From positions 62,001 to 126,000 of the forward strand of contig CAKQWF010000006.1 of assembly GCA_934277985.1 (NCBI GenBank): a stretch of 64,000 bases of DNA, written 5' to 3'. The notes beneath the pieces are model-generated. The model was not told the origin of the DNA, did not search any database, and was given only the letters and a program-made list of their open reading frames with translations. Made by a program: the position numbers and the translations under genes. Positions 60,144 through 64,000 of the stretch are shown here, one piece after another (positions within the stretch are counted from its first letter, which is position 1; each line of letters opens with the position of its first letter). This DNA is from an uncultured Oxalobacter sp. Its GTDB lineage: Bacteria > Pseudomonadota > Gammaproteobacteria > Burkholderiales > Burkholderiaceae_D.

Positions 60144-60179
60144 CTTCCTGTCGTCCGGGTTCGGTCAGGAAGTTTTTTT
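60144..60179 (+). terminator. terminator-like leader hairpin before the TPL/TnaA-like gene
   Basis: CTTCCTG-N15-CAGGAAG followed by T7, ending 34 bp before the gene start. An alternative pairing AACCGG with CCGGGTT (60139-60144, 60155-60161) overlaps it, as in attenuators. A 38-codon reading frame (60002-60118) ends 25 bp upstream but has a poor ribosome site. The rest of 59620-60143 shows no gene. Confidence 0.55.
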
Positions 60180-60213
60180 ATTTGTCACGCCACCTCATTG
60201 ATAGAGATTTCTT

Positions 60214-61668
60214 ATGTCCAGTGAAGCCATCAAGATGACCAGCGGGGAATATGTCCCTATTGAAATGCACAAGGTAAGAGTCGTCCAGAAACTCAATCTC
60301 TTGCCGATCGAACAACGTTTGAAAGCAATGGAAAATGCCGGTTACAACACTTTCCTGTTGCAGAACCGTGATGTTTTCATGGACATGCTGACTGACAGCG
60401 GTACCAATGCCATGTCCGACCGTCAGGTTGCCTCGATGATGATTGCGGACGATGCCTATGCCGGTTCCGAATCATTCAATCGCCTGTATGAAGCCGTCAA
60501 GGAAATTCTGGGAACGGAATATTTCCTGCCGGCTCACCAGGGACGTGCCGCGGAACATATCATCTCGCAGGCATTTGTCCGCAAGGGTGATATCGTTCCG
60601 ATGAATTTCCATTTTACGACGACAAAGGCGCATGTCGAACTGGCTGGTGGCAAGGTCGTTGAACTGTTTACCGATGCTGCGCTTGAAATCCGTTCCGACA
60701 AGCCGTTCAAGGGCAATATGGATATCGACAAGCTCCGTGAACTGGTCAAGACCGTCGGCAAGGAAAAGATTCCCTATATCCGTATGGAAGCAGGTACCAA
60801 CCTGATCGGCGGACAGCCGTTCTCGATTGAAAACATGCGTGCCGTCCGCAAGGTCGCCGATGAAAACGGTATTCTGATCGTACTGGATATCAGCCTGGTT
60901 TGCGAAAACATGTATTTCATCAAGATGCGCGAACCGGAATTCATGGACAAAACGCCTGCCGAAATCCTGCGTACATTGTGTGATCTGGCCGATATCATCT
61001 ATTTCTCGGCACGCAAGATCAGCTGCTCGCGTGGTGGCGGTATCGCGACGAAGAATCGCGATCTGTACCTGAAAATGCGCGATATGGTGCCGTTGTTCGA
61101 AGGCTTCCTGACGTACGGCGGTATTTCCGTACGTGAAATCGAATCCATGGCGATCGGCCTGCATGAGGCCGTTGACTGGAACGTTATCCGTCATTCGCCG
61201 GAATTCATCAAATATCTGGTAGATAGTCTGGATGCCAAGGGTATTCCGGTCATTACGCCGGCCGGTGGTCTGGGCGCTCATCTGGATGCACGCGGATTCC
61301 TGCCGCATCTGACTTCTTTCGATTATCCTGCAGGTGCGCTGGCTGCAGCACTGTACATCGTATCCGGTGTGCGTGGTATGGAACGCGGAACGATTTCGAT
61401 GGATCGTGACGAACAGGGCAACGATGTTCCGTCTGAAGTCGAATTGCTGCGTCTGGCTTTCCCGCGTCGTGTCTTTACGTTGTCGCAGGTCAAGTATGCC
61501 CAGGATCGTATCGAATGGCTCTGGAAGAATCGTGAACTGATCGGTGGTCTGAAGTTCGTTGAAGAACCGAAAGTATTGCGTTTCTTCGTTGGCCGTTTGG
61601 CGCCGACATCCGACTGGCCGCAGAAACTCGTGGCCAAATTCCGCGAAGACTTCGGCGACAGCCTGTAA
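60214..61668 (+). CDS. beta-eliminating lyase, tyrosine phenol-lyase/tryptophanase family, divergent
   Basis: 484 aa PLP enzyme. 'NAGYNTFLLQNRDVFMDMLTDSGTNAMSDRQ' and 'VRGMERGTISM' are closer to tyrosine phenol-lyase than to tryptophanase. Conserved: Tyr82, Arg111, Asn196, Asp225 (PLP N1), Lys268 (Schiff base, in SARK rather than SGKK), Arg391 of MER, and the carboxylate-binding Arg near 418. Changed: the Arg after Asp225 (TPL Arg217) is Leu228, and the GGH motif is GGLGA (351-355). Family is certain; substrate (Tyr, Trp, Cys or other) is not. Confidence 0.88.
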   Translation: MSSEAIKMTSGEYVPIEMHKVRVVQKLNLLPIEQRLKAMENAGYNTFLLQNRDVFMDMLTDSGTNAMSDRQVASMMIADDAYAGSESFNRLYEAVKEILGTEYFLPAHQGRAAEHIISQAFVRKGDIVPMNFHFTTTKAHVELAGGKVVELFTDAALEIRSDKPFKGNMDIDKLRELVKTVGKEKIPYIRMEAGTNLIGGQPFSIENMRAVRKVADENGILIVLDISLVCENMYFIKMREPEFMDKTPAEILRTLCDLADIIYFSARKISCSRGGGIATKNRDLYLKMRDMVPLFEGFLTYGGISVREIESMAIGLHEAVDWNVIRHSPEFIKYLVDSLDAKGIPVITPAGGLGAHLDARGFLPHLTSFDYPAGALAAALYIVSGVRGMERGTISMDRDEQGNDVPSEVELLRLAFPRRVFTLSQVKYAQDRIEWLWKNRELIGGLKFVEEPKVLRFFVGRLAPTSDWPQKLVAKFREDFGDSL

Positions 61669-61690
61669 CCGGCTGGCGGTATTCGCATGG

Positions 61691-61718
61691 AAAAAGCGAC
61701 CGGTTCCGGTCGCTTTTT
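61691..61718. terminator. terminator after the lyase gene
   Basis: AAAAAGCGACCGG-TT-CCGGTCGCTTTTT, symmetrical with A-run and T-run. Confidence 0.9.
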
Positions 61719-61780
61719 CAACAGCAGTGAGCAGCCTGTTTTTGTCAAGACAACTCAGGTATGCTCTCGCAAAATGAGTG

Positions 61781-62518
61781 ATGGTGTGGCGTGGTTCGGT
61801 TTCAGTCATGGTGACAGTGCTTGAAAGTACCGGTTCGGTTCTGGATGCCGCATGGAGAATGGTGGCGGAATCCCGTTTTTCCGTGTTCGATGCGCTGATT
61901 GCGCATGAACAGACGGCTGGTCGCGGACAATACGGCCGTACCTGGATCAGTCCGAAAGGCAATGTGTATGTCGCGATCAGGCTTCCAGCGGAGGCGCCGT
62001 TTGACAATACCGAAGCGGCGATTGCCCTGTCGTGTTGTATTGCTGCAACGCTTTCCGATTTCGGATTCGAGGTGAAAATCAAGTGGGCCAACGATCTGGT
62101 GATCGATGGCGGCAAGGTGGCCGGGATTTTGCTGGAGCAGAAAGGCGACAGGCTGATTGCCGGTATCGGTATCAATCTGGCGTTTTGTCCCGACCCGCTG
62201 GCGTTGCGGCAGGATGCCGCGTTGCCCGCCAGATGCTTACGGGACGTCGCCCCGGAACTGGCGGCTGCGCTGACGCCGGAGATGATTGTTGAGAATCTAG
62301 TGAATCGTCTGAAAAATCTTGACCTGAAACGCTTTGCCGGCCTCTGGCGCGCACAGTCGCTTTCAAGATTGTTGTGGCTTCATGAGACGGTCTGCATGGA
62401 TGTGGACGGCTCGACGCTTGTCGGCGTGCTCGCCGGTCTCGATGAACGGGGCGGCGTGTTGCTGGTGACGCATGACGGGATGAAAGTCTGCCGTCGTGGC
62501 GCCATGCGCAAAGCATGA
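61781..62518 (+). CDS. birA: biotin-protein ligase (BPL catalytic type, no HTH)
   Basis: 245 aa. BPL motifs are 'AHEQTAGRGQYGRTWISP' (biotinyl-AMP loop, GRGxxG) and 'VKIKWANDLVID' (KWPND variant with Ala), with 'VAGILLEQKGDRLIAGIGINL'. There is no N-terminal DNA-binding domain, so it is probably not a repressor. It should biotinylate the carboxylase system whose gene begins 243 bp downstream. The ATG at 61808 is an alternative start; neither has a strong ribosome site. Confidence 0.88.
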   Translation: MVWRGSVSVMVTVLESTGSVLDAAWRMVAESRFSVFDALIAHEQTAGRGQYGRTWISPKGNVYVAIRLPAEAPFDNTEAAIALSCCIAATLSDFGFEVKIKWANDLVIDGGKVAGILLEQKGDRLIAGIGINLAFCPDPLALRQDAALPARCLRDVAPELAAALTPEMIVENLVNRLKNLDLKRFAGLWRAQSLSRLLWLHETVCMDVDGSTLVGVLAGLDERGGVLLVTHDGMKVCRRGAMRKA

Positions 62519-62760
62519 CGGCGTGTGACGGATGCGGCAGAATGTCAGGATACCTGTGTGCCGAAGGGGTGCATTAAGGAAAATTTTTTGTATCTTGTGA
62601 TACCCTGAGTAGAAAATCAGGCCCTGTCATATAATTGCTTTTTGATAAATAAATTTGGCTTTCAGGCTAACCCGTTTAGCGCTGACATTTGTTTGATACC
62701 CTGTTGATCAATGCTAGCTTTTCATGGTGTATTTTCCGATAACAGACTGGATTAGCGACT

Positions 62761-64000
62761 ATGCAGAGAGAAGATATGAATCATAAAAAAAGAACTTTTG
62801 AAGAAGTCCGGGAGTCTCTGCGTGGCAAAGTCATCCTGGTTGTGAACCGCGGCATTCCGGCACGTCGTATCTGCCGTTCCATCGGCGAGCGGTTCGAGGC
62901 GGTTTCGGCAATGACTGCAACCGATATTGACAAGACGCAACCCGCAGCCGCTTCCGCACAGGAACTGATTCTTCTGGGCTCCGACCCGAGAGCCTATCTC
63001 CATCTGGAACGTATTATCGAACTGGCCAAACAGCGCAATTGTGTCGCCATCCATCCCGGATGGGGCTTCGCCAGTGAAGATATGCAGTTTCCGAAACTGG
63101 CTGAAGAAGCAGGTATTACGTTTATCGGTGCCTCGGCCGATGCGATGTACAAGCTGGGCAACAAGGTTCAGGCACGTCTTGTCGCGCGCAAGGTGGGCGT
63201 ACCGGTCGTTCCGGGGTCGGATGATTCGGTCGATGTCGAGCAGGCCCGCGCCATCATCAAGGAAATCGGTTTGCCGATCATGCTGAAAGCAGAAGGTGGT
63301 GGCGGTGGCAGAGGTATTTTCCTGGTTACCAATCAGGAGGAGCTGGAAGATGCATTTACCAAGGCTTCCGCAATGGCTCAGGCATCTTTCGGCAATCCAC
63401 GTCTGTTTGTCGAAAAATATCTGCCCAATGTTCACCACATCGAAATTCAGGTCATTGCGGACCGTTGGGGCAATGTGTTCGCTTTCGATGAACGCGATTG
63501 TACCGTACAGCGCAACAATCAGAAGCTGATCGAAATCACGCCTTCTCCATGGAAGGGGTTGACGCCGGAATTGCGCGAACAGCTCAAGGAATATGCGCGC
63601 CGGATGGTGTTGGCCGTCGGGTATCATTCCGTGGCGACGGTCGAGTTCCTGGTTACCGAGGATTCGACTCCGTACATGATCGAAGTCAATACCCGGTTGC
63701 AGGTGGAACACGGGATTACGGAAAGCCGTTACGGGATCGACCTGGTTGAAGAACAGATTGCGATCGCTTTCGGTTCCGAGCTGCGTTTCAACGAAGAAAA
63801 CACGCGCCCGATTTTCACGTCCATGCAGGCACGTATCAATCTGGAAGATCCGCAGGACAATTTCACACCGAATTCAGGGCTGGTTACCCGTTATGTGTCT
63901 CCGGGCGGGCCTGGTGTCCGTATGGACTCGAACCTGTCTGCCGGCTACGAGTTCCCGTCCAACTATGACTCGGCAGGTGCCTTGCTGATCACCTATTCAC
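62761..64000 (+). CDS. biotin carboxylase / carboxylase large subunit, 3' end outside window
   Basis: The first ~413 codons of a biotin-dependent carboxylase. A divergent N-terminal domain 'VILVVNRGIPARRICRSIGERF' has NRG-I in place of the usual ANRGEIA. The ATP-grasp domain follows ('MLKAEGGGGGRGIFLV', 'HHIEIQVIADRWGNVFAFDERDCTVQRNNQKLIEITPSP') and the catalytic part is 'FLVTEDSTPYMIEVNTRLQVEHGITE'. It carboxylates biotin with bicarbonate and ATP. Whether it is stand-alone or fused to carboxyltransferase or BCCP parts cannot be seen. ATG 62776 is an alternative start. Confidence 0.9.
   Translation, partial: MQREDMNHKKRTFEEVRESLRGKVILVVNRGIPARRICRSIGERFEAVSAMTATDIDKTQPAAASAQELILLGSDPRAYLHLERIIELAKQRNCVAIHPGWGFASEDMQFPKLAEEAGITFIGASADAMYKLGNKVQARLVARKVGVPVVPGSDDSVDVEQARAIIKEIGLPIMLKAEGGGGGRGIFLVTNQEELEDAFTKASAMAQASFGNPRLFVEKYLPNVHHIEIQVIADRWGNVFAFDERDCTVQRNNQKLIEITPSPWKGLTPELREQLKEYARRMVLAVGYHSVATVEFLVTEDSTPYMIEVNTRLQVEHGITESRYGIDLVEEQIAIAFGSELRFNEENTRPIFTSMQARINLEDPQDNFTPNSGLVTRYVSPGGPGVRMDSNLSAGYEFPSNYDSAGALLITYS

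Noticed and set aside
60472..62175. 567-codon open frame on the minus strand
   Set aside because: It lies antisense to the TPL-like gene and birA. Its composition (Arg/His/Gln-rich) and lack of motifs mark it as a codon-bias shadow. The same reason applies to long antisense frames at 7156-8982, 3902-4726, 44052-45257, 49012-50355, 54617-55897, 30191-31048 and 33088-33942.

Overview
The window looks like chromosome from a Burkholderiales betaproteobacterium, most likely Oxalobacter (Oxalobacteraceae) or a close relative. This is inferred from the rpmH/dnaA origin layout, a coaE-zapD-yacG run, two Burkholderia-type general porins, an Oxalobacter-like base composition and a strictly anaerobic class III ribonucleotide reductase. 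The identification rests on recognising proteins and gene order, not on a database search.

Layout. At 1-600 are the end of an Xaa-Pro aminopeptidase gene and a small secreted protein. At 809-8808 is the origin block: gyrB, dnaN and dnaA on the minus strand, a probable oriC around 5955-6312, then rpmH, rnpA, yidD and yidC on the plus strand. At 8884-21351 are housekeeping genes: a HAD nucleotidase, slmA, coaE, zapD, yacG, trpGDC (no trpE here), an M61 peptidase, cobalamin-dependent metH and dsbC.

At 21506 is tRNA-Thr(CGT), the insertion point of an ~11 kb P4-like integrative island. The island is bounded by a ~93 bp direct repeat (21560-21652 and 32646-32737). It carries a P4-type integrase, a C4-antisense-RNA-like hairpin, an AlpA-type regulator, a Toprim primase, a DUF927 helicase-like ATPase, a dense two-orientation cluster of GTGTAAC repeats (candidate origin), small phage-type genes (two overlapping in different frames), a Fic protein, a DinD homologue, a degenerate repeat array and a Nudix hydrolase.

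After the island come a DUF4186 gene whose tail runs into the right att repeat, trmO, a zinc-ribbon membrane protein and a four-gene operon at 34798-38287. That operon is ptxABCD: a phosphite ABC transporter plus NAD-dependent phosphite dehydrogenase, implying use of phosphite as a phosphorus source. Then come YecA and OsmC-family proteins, two cell-envelope proteins, a Na+/H+ antiporter, a 4-OT-like tautomerase, glyA, ribD-ribE, a Sel1-repeat protein, two porins, glmS, a small membrane protein and a radical-SAM protein with an unusual cysteine spacing.

From 53.6 kb a palindrome and a cobalamin riboswitch precede the anaerobic ribonucleotide reductase genes. NrdD lacks its glycyl-radical tail; that tail is encoded by a separate 60-codon gene, followed by nrdG. 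The window closes with a CNNM/CorC-type protein, ispB, tRNA-Pro(CGG), a divergent tyrosine phenol-lyase/tryptophanase-like enzyme behind a terminator-like leader hairpin, a biotin-protein ligase and the start of a biotin carboxylase cut by the window end.

Main points for follow-up: the phosphite operon, the B12-controlled split NrdD system, and the satellite-like island with its candidate origin and Fic/DinD/Nudix cargo.
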